Assembly: GCA_905221605.1 (NCBI GenBank)
Contig: CAJNDS010001768.1
Location: 188,001-252,000 of the forward strand
DNA: 64,000 bases
Reading direction: 5' to 3'
From: Symbiodinium natans
Lineage: Eukaryota; Sar; Dinophyceae; Suessiales; Symbiodiniaceae
Shown: positions 41,250 to 50,421 of the stretch, in pieces
Layout of the letters: each line of letters begins with the position of its first letter
How positions within the stretch are numbered: position 1 is the first letter of the stretch
The notes under the pieces: model-generated
What the model was told of the DNA's origin: nothing
Seen by the model: only the letters and a program-made list of their open reading frames with translations
The model's database searches: none
Program-made: the position numbers and the translations under genes

Positions 41250-41409
41250 AAATCGCTAAAAAAGAACCAACAACCTTCAAACAACTTCAAACAAACCTTA
41301 AAAAAACCTCAACAAATCCTAAAGCAACACTTTAAAGTGCCATTAACAACGTTAAAAAATCAAGAAACATCTGACGGTTGTTCGAAATTGCTTCACGGGA
41401 AAACGACCA

Positions 41410-41636
41410 TTCTTCGCGAAACGCTATTTGTCTTTCGCGGGCCCATCGCGGACTTTCGCGGAGCCTATCTTACACACGTAGTAGATACTAGAGCTATTAT
41501 ATATATATATATATCAAGAGCCAGACTCGAAGCCCGAAACCAATGGCCCTCATGTTCTATAGAAAACAGTACTAACGCAAAATTTCTTCGCGAAACGCTA
41601 TTTGTCTTTCGCGGGCCCATCGCGGACTTTCGCGGA
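41410..41636. repeat. Exact 53-bp direct repeat with palindromic core
   Basis: 41410-41462 and 41584-41636 are identical (start TTCTTCGCGAAACGC, end GACTTTCGCGGA). Each copy is itself partly palindromic (TCGCGGGCCCATCGCGGAC). Between them lies a (TA)n run (41497-41514). Confidence 0.9.
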
Positions 41637-41699
41637 CCGTCATTTCCATCATCTGATGGTCGCCCCAGTGCAACTCGAAGACAAGGGGGGTTTTGAACA

Positions 41700-42100
41700 A
41701 CCCTCATCTAAATAAGCACCAAAAAACACCCTAAAGCCCTAAAGGCCAGAAACCCTAACCCAAAAAACCCTAGAACGGCCCTAAACCCCTAAACGTAAAC
41801 CCTAAACACTAAACCCTAAACCCCAAACCCCAAACCCCAACCCCTACATCCTCGTAAACCCTAAACCCTGAACCCTAAACCCGAAACCCCTAAACCCCTA
41901 AACCCTAAACCCTAAATTCCCACCCAGGCCTGCTTAGGCCGTACCCACCCTTTTCCAGGGTGCCTGGACCCAGAACTACACCCGACAGCCTCTAACACCA
42001 CCACTTGGAGCTACCATGCAAGCCTAAAGAGTTGTGTTGAGCGTGAGCTGCACTTCCAGTGCCGGTGCAGTACCCCGAATGGGGCACCCCTCCGGCCTTC
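41700..42100. repeat. CCCTAAA field and unique DNA
   Basis: CCCTAAA/CCCCAAA units 41730-41915, then unique DNA without a clear frame. Confidence 0.6.
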
Positions 42101-42109
42101 TCCGATTCT

Positions 42110-42775
42110 CAATTATTATAACGAACCCCTAAACTTGGCGACTTTGAGTGGTTCCAAAAGTGGCCTCTGCACGTGGTCCCTGGGGCCCCCCTCCGGAGCC
42201 CCCCTTCGGAGCCCCCTGCCTGAGCCGCCCTGGCCCCCGTTGGCCCCCCCCCGGTCTTCCTGGCCCTCCGGCCCCCCTGCTGGTCCGCCCTCTTTGGCGT
42301 GGCAGCCTTCGAATCTGTTCAAAAAGCTCCCTCAACCATTGGATCCTCTCGGCATGCCATGCAAATATACAACTTGAACTCGTAGCCTCCAGTCACAAAG
42401 ACCTTTCAAGAAGCAATGAGTACTTCGAGCATCGCTTGTGGACGTAGCAGCCAGCATCCTTATCATGGGCACAAAGCATTGACACCCGCACGGCCCTTTT
42501 TTCCTCCTGCTGCTGGAGATGCCTCTCCAGGTAATTACTCCAGCCAAGCATCTGCGAACGAAGAGGCTTTGGGTTTGCCAAAGGCCTTCAAACCCCGTTT
42601 TTTACCGTTCGGAGGCCCTTTTGTCCGCACAAAACGCCAGTCAAATTCCCTGGCCAAGTGCTGGGATGTAGGCATTGTCTACCGTCGCTTGATAGTAGTC
42701 GATGCCTTCAGTACTGTAATCCTAGAAGCTAAACAAGAAAAATCTCCTACCAAACCCACAAAATTCTCTGTTTAA
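42110..42775 (+). CDS. Possible coding block, Pro-rich then basic
   Basis: Plus strand 42135-42377 is Pro-rich (SGLCTWSLGPPSGAPLRSPL). Plus strand 42416-42775 is 119 codons (KALTPARPFFPPAAGDASPG, later KCWDVGIVYRRLIVVDAFST). The minus strand is also open as a Gly-rich frame over the first part. The region has little telomere-like DNA. No domain is recognised. Confidence 0.3.
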
Positions 42776-42989
42776 AAGATGGGGATAGGAAGTGATTAGC
42801 CCGAAACCCTAAAAAGAGAAAAGTTGGGTGGATGCCTGCGTAAGCAGGGGCTGGGAAAAAAAGAACAACTGCAACCTTTCTGGTTGTGGTGGGTCACATT
42901 CAATATACGCCGCCGCGACTTATGCCGCCCCCTCACAGCCCTTGGGTGTGTTGGGGCGCCATCTCCGCATGCAATTTACTGCCGCGGCG

Positions 42990-43273
42990 CGGCGAGAAGC
43001 CCTAAACCCAAACCCTAAACCCTAAACCACAAACCCCAAAGCCCAAATCCCTCAACCCCAAACCCCAAAACCCTAAACCCTGAACCCCAAATCCTAAACC
43101 CTAAGCCCTGAACCCCGAACCCTAAACCCCAACCCCTAAACCGTGAACTGAACCCTAAACCCTAATTCCCCTAAACCCCAAACCCCAAACCCTAAACCCT
43201 AATTAATCCCTAAACCCTAAACCCTAAACCCCAAAACCCTAAATCCTAAACCCTAGACCCTAAAAAGACAGAC
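42990..43273. repeat. CCCTAAA/CCCCAAA field
   Basis: Degenerate array in CCCTAAA sense leading to the SAM exon. Confidence 0.8.
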
Positions 43274-43339
43274 CTGGAGGATGCCACCGTAGCGGCCGAG
43301 GCCCAGATCGGAGAGCCAGCGCTGCACCTCCTCACCCTC
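43274..43339 (-). CDS. SAM-domain micro-exon
   Basis: Exactly 66 bp, 22 codons, between CTACAG and a GTCTGTC donor. It reads GEEVQRWLSDLGLGRYGGIL then Q, matching helix 1-2 of a sterile alpha motif (V..WL..LGL..Y...), a domain for self- or partner-oligomerisation. It is flanked by a CCCTAAA field on its left and a 150-bp TTTAGGG array on its right, so both neighbouring introns are telomere-like. The rest of the gene was not located. Confidence 0.6.
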
Positions 43340-43343
43340 CTGT

Positions 43344-43560
43344 AGGGTTTAGGGTTTAGGGTTTAGGGTTTAGGGTTTAGGGTTTAGGGTTTAGGGTTTA
43401 GGGTTTAGGGTTTAGGGTTTAGGGTTTAGGGTTTAGGGTTTAGGGTTTAGGGTTTGCGGTTTGGGGGTTTGGGTTTAGTGTTTAGTGTTTAGGGTTTAGG
43501 GTTTAGGGTTTAGGGTTTAGGGTTTAGGGTTTAGGGCTTAGGGTTTAGGGTGTGGGGTCC
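43344..43560. repeat. TTTAGGG array, about 25 units
   Basis: Near-perfect except for TTTGCGG/TTTGGGGG and TTTAGTG variants near 43455-43490. Confidence 0.9.
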
Positions 43561-44140
43561 ACGGAGTTTAGGGATTAGGGTACATGAGTAGAGTTGTTTG
43601 CGGTGTTTTGGGCTTGGGGTGTTGCTGTCCTTTCTTCGCTGTGGGAGCGTCAGGGGCATGAGGTGTTTATGCTGCATGTTTGCGCCGCACGCGCAGGATT
43701 CAGGGGCGATGTAGGGCTTAGGGTTAGGGTTTAGGGCCTTTGCCCATGCTTATTTTTGAAAGGGGGGGCCTTATCTCAGAAGTTAGGCAACTCAGAACCA
43801 GTTAATTAGAGGATGTTAAGAGAGTAAGCCAGAAAAGTTATGTGGCTTATGTTAACAAGTGCTACCTTAGCTACAAAGATTTATGAGGAGTTAGATGTAA
43901 ACTTGTCTTAACTCTTCCTATGTTTTTGTAACTTTAAGTGACTTTTGGTCTTGGTTTCTACATGATTTTTCTCAATGTGAGGTATAGCTTGGCCGCGAGG
44001 CCCAATCTGTCGCGAGGACAGTTTTTCACATCGTTTGGTATGCATTTGATCGCAAAAGTTGGGTGACAAACGGTATTCCGAAGGATTGAAGTCAAAAGGA
44101 GAGGTTTGCACTGCTGTGGTGACTAATATACCCCTGCCAG
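43561..44140. other. Unique DNA without a recognised gene
   Basis: Mixed composition; a 105-codon minus-strand frame at 43908-44225 overlaps the GATCGC repeats and has no recognised similarity. No supported exon. Confidence 0.4.
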
Positions 44141-44460
44141 AGTGCCTCAGCGGGCAAGCGAAAGTCGCGCTGACGGATTTTCCCAGCGGCTTCCGCCGCT
44201 GCGGATCGCTGCGGATCGCTGCCAATCGCCTTGTCCGTTTTTGCGGCCCGTGGGCATCCGGGCTTGCGGATGGCCTGTATATTGCCTTGTGAACCCCTGC
44301 AGATCGCTGCGGATCGCCGCGGATCGCGGGCTGCCCGTCTGCGACGGCGATCCGCAGGGAATTTCGGCAATGCTATACAGAAGCGATACGCAAGTTCGGA
44401 TGCCATCGGGACAGAAAAGCGGCCACGGCGAGCCACAGCGATCCGCAGCTGAACCCGATT
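44141..44460. repeat. CGCTGCGGATCGC-type repeats in both orientations
   Basis: GCTGCGGATCGC or GATCCGCAG occurs about eight times, with direct runs at 44200-44228 and 44298-44332 and reversed copies at 44348-44358 and 44438-44448. GGCAATGC / GCCAATCGCC flank them. All frames here are repeat-driven (ADRCQ..., RGSRAA...). Confidence 0.75.
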
Positions 44461-44514
44461 ATAAACCCTGCAACCCTAAACCTTATAATTCCCTAAACGG
44501 TCCTGCACGAACCC

Positions 44515-44769
44515 CTATAATGTTGACTTCGCATTAATAACCCCCCCCCCCCTTGATTGATCAATCTCTCCGGCCAGGGCCTCCTCAATTATATTCGCCT
44601 AAATCCTGGTAGGACGTACTATTAGTTTTAGTATTGGGTAGTAGCACCACGCCCGTTAAAAAAATATTCCGGGCTGGATTTTATAATTGTGGGGGGTTAC
44701 ATTCTTGTGTTCCGGCAGCTGGATTTTACAATTGTAGCGGGAATCATTAATGTGAAGTCAACATTATAG
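44515..44769. mobile_element. 255-bp element with 24-bp terminal inverted repeats
   Basis: 44515-44538 (CTATAATGTTGACTTCGCAT...) and 44746-44769 are inverted copies with one mismatch. Inside, GGATTTTATAATTGTGGGGG and GGATTTTACAATTGTAGCGG form a direct duplication, and a poly-C run follows the left end. Not related to F1-F8. Confidence 0.85.
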
Positions 44770-45221
44770 AGCCCATCCCCCCCACACCACCACACATCTA
44801 CCACATATTGTAGAAAACACATCTCAGCACAACATCCATGTTCATTTTATTATGTTGATGCCGAAAAAAACTCTTGCTAACTCTTGCTAACTTTGTTGGT
44901 CTTCGTTCATCAGGATGATCCGCAAGACTTATAAACAGTTGCAGCGAAGTAACATAAACTGTGCCAAAAAAGATAACATGAGCTGTGTAAATTGATAACA
45001 TATTACAAACACTTCAAATTCCATAGAACTCGTTATACAAGACTTACAACCCCAAAGGCAGTATCTCCGTAACAGCAGCGCCAAGCTTTGTGATGATACT
45101 TGTACCGTGGGATGTAGGTCCATTCTTAAAAATACAAAACAAATAAGCGGGGCCCTAAACCCTGAACCCTAAACCCTCCTTACCCCTAAGCCCTAGAGGC
45201 CCTAGAAAACCTTGGGGCAGG
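44770..45221. other. AT-richer unique DNA, no supported gene
   Basis: Two minus-strand frames of 64-67 codons overlap and neither looks like a known family. CTCTTGCTAA is repeated in tandem at 44871-44890. Confidence 0.35.
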
Positions 45222-45352
45222 GAGGGTCCCCAGTGTCCTCATTACCGGCGAGGTCGAACATGGCGGGGCCGCTGTCCTCGCCCATGGCTGAAGGCGCATT
45301 GCAAACGCCTCGGGCGCCCTCAAAGGATCGTGGGAGGCTGGCTGTCTGGCGG
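45222..45352 (-). CDS. Likely exon, unknown protein
   Basis: Minus strand reads RQTASLPRSFEGARGVCNAP, then SAMGEDSGPAMFDLAGNEDT and GDP. Natural acidic composition. It lies between CCCTAAA-like DNA on the left and TTTATAGGG-like DNA on the right. Confidence 0.4.
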
Positions 45353-46455
45353 TGAGGGCTTATAAGGGATTTATAGGTCTGAAACCTTGAACCCTGAAGC
45401 CTAAACCCTAAACCCTAAACCCTAAACCCTAAACCCTAAACCCGAAACCCGAAACCCTAAACCCTAACTTAGGGGACTTCGGGGCTCTAGTAGGGGATCT
45501 AGGGCTTTGGGTGCCTCGGGTCGGGGATTTAACAAAGGCTTTAGGCGCTGAGGGCTTCTCCAGCTTCTAAGGGTTTAGGGTTTAGGGTTTAGGGTATGGG
45601 GTTTAGGGTTTAGGGTTTAGGGTTTAGGGTTTGTCCAGTTGCAGGTTCACCTCAGTCTTCAGTCAGTTTGTCGTGCAGGTTTACTGTACGTCCAGGATAG
45701 AGTGCCAAAAGGTCGAGGGTGCTTGATTCATTGTGTAAGATGGGATTTAAAAACCTGTGTACAACCTGAACCTTGTCCCTAGGTACCTTCCCCTCCCCGC
45801 CCCTCTGAACCCCCTCCCTTAAGAACTCTAAACCCTAAACCCTAAACCCTAAATCCTATAATGAATGCGGCTTTCGAGGACACGTGCCGGCTTAAGGGAC
45901 ATTAGCGAAGGGCCCTAACCGTCATCAACACAAGGAGTAAAGAACGCCGCCTCGTTCCCCTCAGGCTCTCACGAGGGGGTTAGGGTTTAGGGTTTAGGGT
46001 TTAGGTTTAGGAATATTGAGCCTCCGAACTGAATCTCCACCACGAACGCTCTCAAAACCCTACGGTTGCTCACACCCTAAACCGAGTTTGAGCGAAGCTT
46101 GCCAGAGAACCACCCTAAAGCCTAAACCCTAGTCCCTAAACCCCTTAACCTTGAAGCATCTAGATGCCATAAACCCCAGAAATCTTTAGCACACACCCCC
46201 AAAGGTCCCCAGAAACCTGAGACGACATTGAACAAAACCTAGCACGGTAGTACCTTGCATGTCGGGCTTGGGGTCCCCAAACCCTAAACCATAAACCCTA
46301 AACCCGAAACCCTAAACTCTAAATGTTAGGGAGTCTAAAGACCGTTTGAATTCAAGAACTGCGCTCATGTTGTGGTTCAGACGTTTAGGGGATGTAGTGT
46401 TTAGGGTTTAGGGTTTAGGGTTAGGGTGGGACTTCAGGGTTTGGGATTTGCACTT
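45353..46455. repeat. Telomere-like field
   Basis: CCCTAAA 45395-45470, TTTAGGG 45570-45635, CCCTAAA 45825-45860, TTTAGGG 45978-46010, degenerate CCCTAAA 46060-46325. Unique islands have no clear frame. Confidence 0.6.
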
Positions 46456-46635
46456 CAGACTTTAAGAGTTCGGGGCAAGGAAGATCCTTCTGAGGAGCCA
46501 GTGGCGTTTTCGGAAGATGCGGCGGCGTGCTCCTACGGCGAGATGTTCCTACGCATGAACGCTGCTCATGTGTGCCCAGGAATCCTTGCGGGTGGGGGAC
46601 ATGTCGCAGCCATGTGCCATAGCCCGATACCTTAA
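46456..46635 (+). CDS. Possible exon, plus strand
   Basis: Plus strand reads RVRGKEDPSEEPVAFSEDAA, then ACSYGEMFLRMNAAHVCPGI and LAGGGHVAAMC, ending at TAA at the CCCTAAA border. The minus strand is open too but less protein-like. Confidence 0.4.
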   Translation, partial: QTLRVRGKEDPSEEPVAFSEDAAACSYGEMFLRMNAAHVCPGILAGGGHVAAMCHSPIP

Positions 46636-46740
46636 ACCCTAAACCCTAAACCGCAGCCCGAGCTATTGAATCTGGGCACAGTGAGAATCCCATGTGCAAC
46701 ATACTGGACCCAAGTGTGAGCAACATAGGAAAAATCTAAG

Positions 46741-46822
46741 GGGTGCGCTTCTTGGTTTCCAGGGGCTTATGAGGGAACTTAATCCCTAAGAAAAGGGAAG
46801 AAGGGCCTAGTCTGGGTCCTAG
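46741..46822. mobile_element. F6 element, copy 3 (left half decayed)
   Basis: CTTCTTGGTTTCCAGGGGCT, then AAGGGCCTAGTCTGGGTCCT and AG at the right end. Confidence 0.55.
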
Positions 46823-46911
46823 CATGTTTCTGCACCTCCCTGAGCCACCGATATGGCAGCAAAGGCGCGACCGGCGAGTCTGTGTGTGCGAGGTCTCTAC
46901 CGCATCCTCAA

Positions 46912-47890
46912 CCCTAAACCCTAAACCCTAAACCCTAAACCCTAAACCCTAAACCCTAAACCCTAAACCCCGGAGTAGGCCCCGAAAACCCTGCATCCCT
47001 ACACCTCCCGCACAACATGGCCCAGGTTTCGATTGCGAGTCGGCCCCCAGGGGAGATCAGAAACGCACATAGGAGTTCATAGAGGCGCATATGCAAAATA
47101 ATGGGAGTGCTACCGCAGGACCCCCAATTAGGTACCCCCAACATTCGGAAACCCCTACTCTGGGGTTTAGGGTTTAGGGTTTAGGGTTTAGGGTTTAGGG
47201 TTTAGGGTTTAGGGTTTAGGGTTTAGGGTTTGGGATTGAGGGCTTCTCAAGGGACTGCAGGAGACCCTTCTGAGGAGCCTCTGGGGTTATGTAGGGGCCA
47301 ACTAGGACTGTAGGGACGATAGGAGGCATATGTAGGGGGTTTATAGGGAGAAGATTAAGGGTCCCTTCTTGTACCCCTCTTAAGGACTTCCAAACCCTAA
47401 ACCCTAAACCTTAAACCCTAAACCCTCAACCCTAAACCCTCAACCCGGCTTAGGGTGTATGGGTAACCCTGACAAGGAGGTCAAGGTGTCACAAAATTCG
47501 CTCTACTTGCGCAGGGCTTTAAGGTGGGGAAACCCGGAAGTTCAGGGTTCAGGGTTCAGGGTTTAGGGTTTAGGGTTTAGGGTTTAGGGTTTGGGGTTTG
47601 GGGTTTAGGGTTTCTTGACTTTAGGGCTTGTAAAGGGTGTTGACGCCCTAAGCCCCGAAGTCTAGTATAAGGCAGGCTGGAGTGTCCTGTGCAAGCTCCT
47701 CCGTTATGAGGTGGGATCTGTATTCTTGGTATTCCCGAGAACACCCGAAGCCTTTACCCTAACACTAAACCCTAAAACCCTCAACTCCGAAAACGCAAAA
47801 ACCCTAAAACACAAAAACCCTGAAACCCAAAAACCCTAAAACCCAAAAACCCTGAAACCTAAAGCCCTAGACTAAGCAGGGTCCCGCCGC
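46912..47890. repeat. Telomere arrays with an F8 fragment
   Basis: CCCTAAA 46912-46972 and TTTAGGG 47162-47235 are near-perfect. F8 fragment 47100-47158 (CCCCCAATTAGGTACCCCCA, CATTCGGAAACCCC). TTCAGGG/TTTAGGG 47540-47610. CCCTAAAACCCAAAA-type 11-base repeats at 47770-47870. Confidence 0.7.
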
Positions 47891-47943
47891 CTTGCCCAAG
47901 ATCCCAAAGACGGAGCGCTCCGTCTGAGCCGGCCTGACACTTA
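47891..47943 (-). CDS. WD40-repeat micro-exon
   Basis: Minus strand reads AGSDGALRLWDLGQ, the core of a WD40 blade (SGS.DG.LRLWDL). An AG|G acceptor (TCAG|GCCGGC) and an end at GGGCAAG are consistent with an exon of 53 bp. No neighbouring blade was found within the window on this strand. Confidence 0.55.
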
Positions 47944-47949
47944 AGCTCT

Positions 47950-48832
47950 AGGGCTTTCGGTTTTCAGGGTTTTTTGGGTTTTGGGTTTCAGGGTTTTTGT
48001 GCTTTAGGGTTTTTGAGTTTTCGGAGTTTAGGGTTTTAGGGTTTGGTGTTAGGGTGGCGCTTAAGCTCTAGGGCTTTGCAAGCTCTAGTGTTTGTTTGAG
48101 TGCTCTTTTTTATACAGTTTAGGGTTCACGGTTCAGGGTTCAGGGTTTAGGGTTTAGGGGAGTTTAGGGTGTGGGGTTTTAGGGCCTAGGCATTGGAGTT
48201 CTGCGCGTTCTCGGGGATGTTTCGGGCGTATCCCAGAATTTTAGGGCTGCCGGCTTTGAGCTTCGGGCCAAGCGGACTTAGCTTTCGGTATTTGATAGGA
48301 GCCGGGGACCCGAGGTAACAGGAAAGGGCCCAGGCCCGAAGCCCTAAACCAATCATCCCTCCACCCTGGTTTAGGGTTTAGGGCTTAGGGGTTTGACCCT
48401 GAGCCTAAATCCTAGACCCTAAACTAAACCCCGGTTCCGTGTCGTCAGGGTTCCGGCGGGTTCTGAATTTCAGCAATGTCAGTTCTGAGGGTCCTCAACC
48501 CGACATCCGCTAAAGAGATTCGGGGGCTTCAGGGTTTTGAGGGCTGTGGGGTGATAGTTTGGGCTTTTTTTTGAGGTGCTCATCCTCAATCCTACACTCT
48601 GAAAAGGACTTTCGGGAATTTAGGGGTTTGGGGTTTTGGGGCTTGGGGGTTTGGGGTGCTGAAGCAAGTTTACGAGCTAGTTTATTAAGCATGAGGATTA
48701 GATTTTGGGGCTTAGGGTTTAAAGGGGGTTTGTGGCTTGAGGTATAGGGTTTCAAAGCTCAAAAGAAAAATAGGGCTCAAAGATGATTAAGGGGACAACC
48801 CTAAACCCTAAACCCTAAACCCTAAACCCTAA
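47950..48832. repeat. Degenerate telomere-like DNA
   Basis: Mixed TTTAGGG/TTTTAGGG units; the 62- and 81-codon frames at 48510-48755 are repeat-rich. CCCTAAA array 48797-48832. Confidence 0.55.
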
Positions 48833-48915
48833 AACCTGCCATTGCATTGCATTTGGAACATCCATGTCGCGCTTCGGTGACACCTTCGGCGTCGGCAAAC
48901 TTTGCGTCAAACTCT
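48833..48915 (-). CDS. Likely exon, unknown protein
   Basis: Minus strand reads EFDAKFADAEGVTEARHGCS then KCNAMAG, 83 bp between CCCTAAA (left) and TTTAGGG (right). No domain is recognised. Confidence 0.45.
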
Positions 48916-48970
48916 TAGGGTTTAGGGTTTAGAGTTTAGGGTTTCGGGTTCAGGGTTTGGGTGTAGGGTT

Positions 48971-49070
48971 TAGGGTCCATGTACCTAAATAGGGAATACT
49001 TGGCCCTTGAAGTACCTCCTATATAAGGACTTTGGGGCCCAAGTATACGATAATGAGGTACATGGACCCT
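48971..49070. mobile_element. F3 hairpin element, copy 2
   Basis: AGGGTCCATGTACCTAAATA on the left and GATAATGAGGTACATGGACCCT on the right; core GGAATACTTGGCCC against GGGGCCCAAGTATAC. Confidence 0.9.
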
Positions 49071-49116
49071 TAGGGTTTAGGGTTTAGGGTTTAGGGTCAC
49101 AACTTTCTAGGCCCCC

Positions 49117-50145
49117 CAAACATCCTGAAGCCACCTCGTCATGGCAGCTTGCATCTTCAGATCGTAAACCCCAAGCCCTAAACCCTAAACCCTAAACCCT
49201 AAACCCTAAACCCTAAACCCTAAACCCTAAACCCTAAACCCTAAACATCCCTAAGACCTACAAGGCCGTGCAGGCCGCTGAGTTTGACTGCTAAACGCAC
49301 ACTCAGGGCTGCAGCAACCTTGGTGGCCGTGGGGACAAAGGTTTCGGAGTTTCAGGTTTAGGCCTAAACCCTAAACCCTAAACCCTAAACCCTAAACCCT
49401 AAACCCTAAACCTTAAACCCTAAACCTAAACCCTAAACCCTAAACCCCCGACCTTGGGGACCTAATGAAGCCTAAAAGGGTGGGTTCATGTGCCTTAGTA
49501 GGACTCATAGTAGTATAGGCATATGCCCCCAATTTGGGGTTTCAAGTGGTCCCCAAGGACAGATGCGACTTGCAACGGAGACCCAGGAAATCTAGTGGAC
49601 TATCGCCCAAGATGGGCAAAGGTTGTGCTAACACGTGCCTTCCTCTGCACTGGTCATACCTGAAATTTGGGCTTATTAAGGCCTTACTTTCGGGAAAGCG
49701 GGCCCTTACACCCCCCTCCCCCCCGCCCCCCCACCCTGCCCCCTTGCACTCAGCACACCATAAACCTCCCTTGCCACCCCACCTTCCCCCCCCCCCCCCC
49801 CCGCCCCGGTTCATGAAGTAGGGCTGTGTGTACGTCGGTGCAAGCAACTTTGGATGCAGAGTGTAGGGCCTTCGGGTGTAGCAGTGGAACTGAGCAAGTC
49901 CAAACACACCCAGCTCACCGTAAACCCTAAACCCTACACCCTAAACCCGAAACCCTAAACCGTACAGTAAACCCTAAACCCTAAACCTAAACCCTAAACC
50001 CTAAACCCTAGACCCTAAACCCTAAACCCTAAACCCTAACCCCGCCTTAAGCTGCCCTGAGGCAGCGCGAAGCCGGTAATGGGAAACACAGCGATGTGCA
50101 CGCAACGTTGTTTTCTTCAAGCAAGAATCGTGGTCTCAGGCTCGG
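49117..50145 (-). CDS. Four minus-strand exon-like islands
   Basis: 50145-50047 reads QPSLRPRFLLEENNVACTSL. 49690-49550 reads FRYDQCRGRHVLAQPLPILG then DSPLDFLGLRCKSHLSL. 49342-49262 reads VPTATKVAAALSVRLAVKLS then GLHGL before a GTAGGTC donor. 49163-49120 reads DLKMQAAMTRWLQ. They share a strand and are separated by near-perfect telomere arrays (49178-49245, 49365-49448, 49920-50040). A poly-C/poly-G-rich block occupies 49705-49805. Joining into one gene is not proven. Confidence 0.4.
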
Positions 50146-50279
50146 CTGATAGGGTTTAGGGTTTAGGGTTTAGGGTTTAGGGCTTGTAGGGTTTGTAGGG
50201 CTTGTAGGTCATAGGTGTTGGAGGGTTTAGAAGCCTGCTGGAATCGGGAGCATGCTCTCGGTCGTGGCATTGTAGGGTT

Positions 50280-50388
50280 TACTTGGAGGTGCATCGGTAC
50301 TTATAGCCTTACAAACTACTTAGAGGACTTGGGGGGCATATAAGTACAGTTAGAAGTGGGGGTTGTGAGTACCCTGAACCTCCAAGTA
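50280..50388. mobile_element. F1 hairpin element, copy 8
   Basis: TACTTGGAGGTGCATCGGTA and GTACCCTGAACCTCCAAGTA; core TATAAGTACAGTTAGAAGTG. It lies just downstream of the gene A stop codon. Confidence 0.85.
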
Positions 50389-50421
50389 GGAGGGTTGACA
50401 CGAGCTTTGATGGTTCCGAGT

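Noticed and set aside
44092-44537. Arg/Ala-rich proteins of 70-130 residues on both strands
   Set aside because: All follow the GCTGCGGATCGC repeats in several frames.
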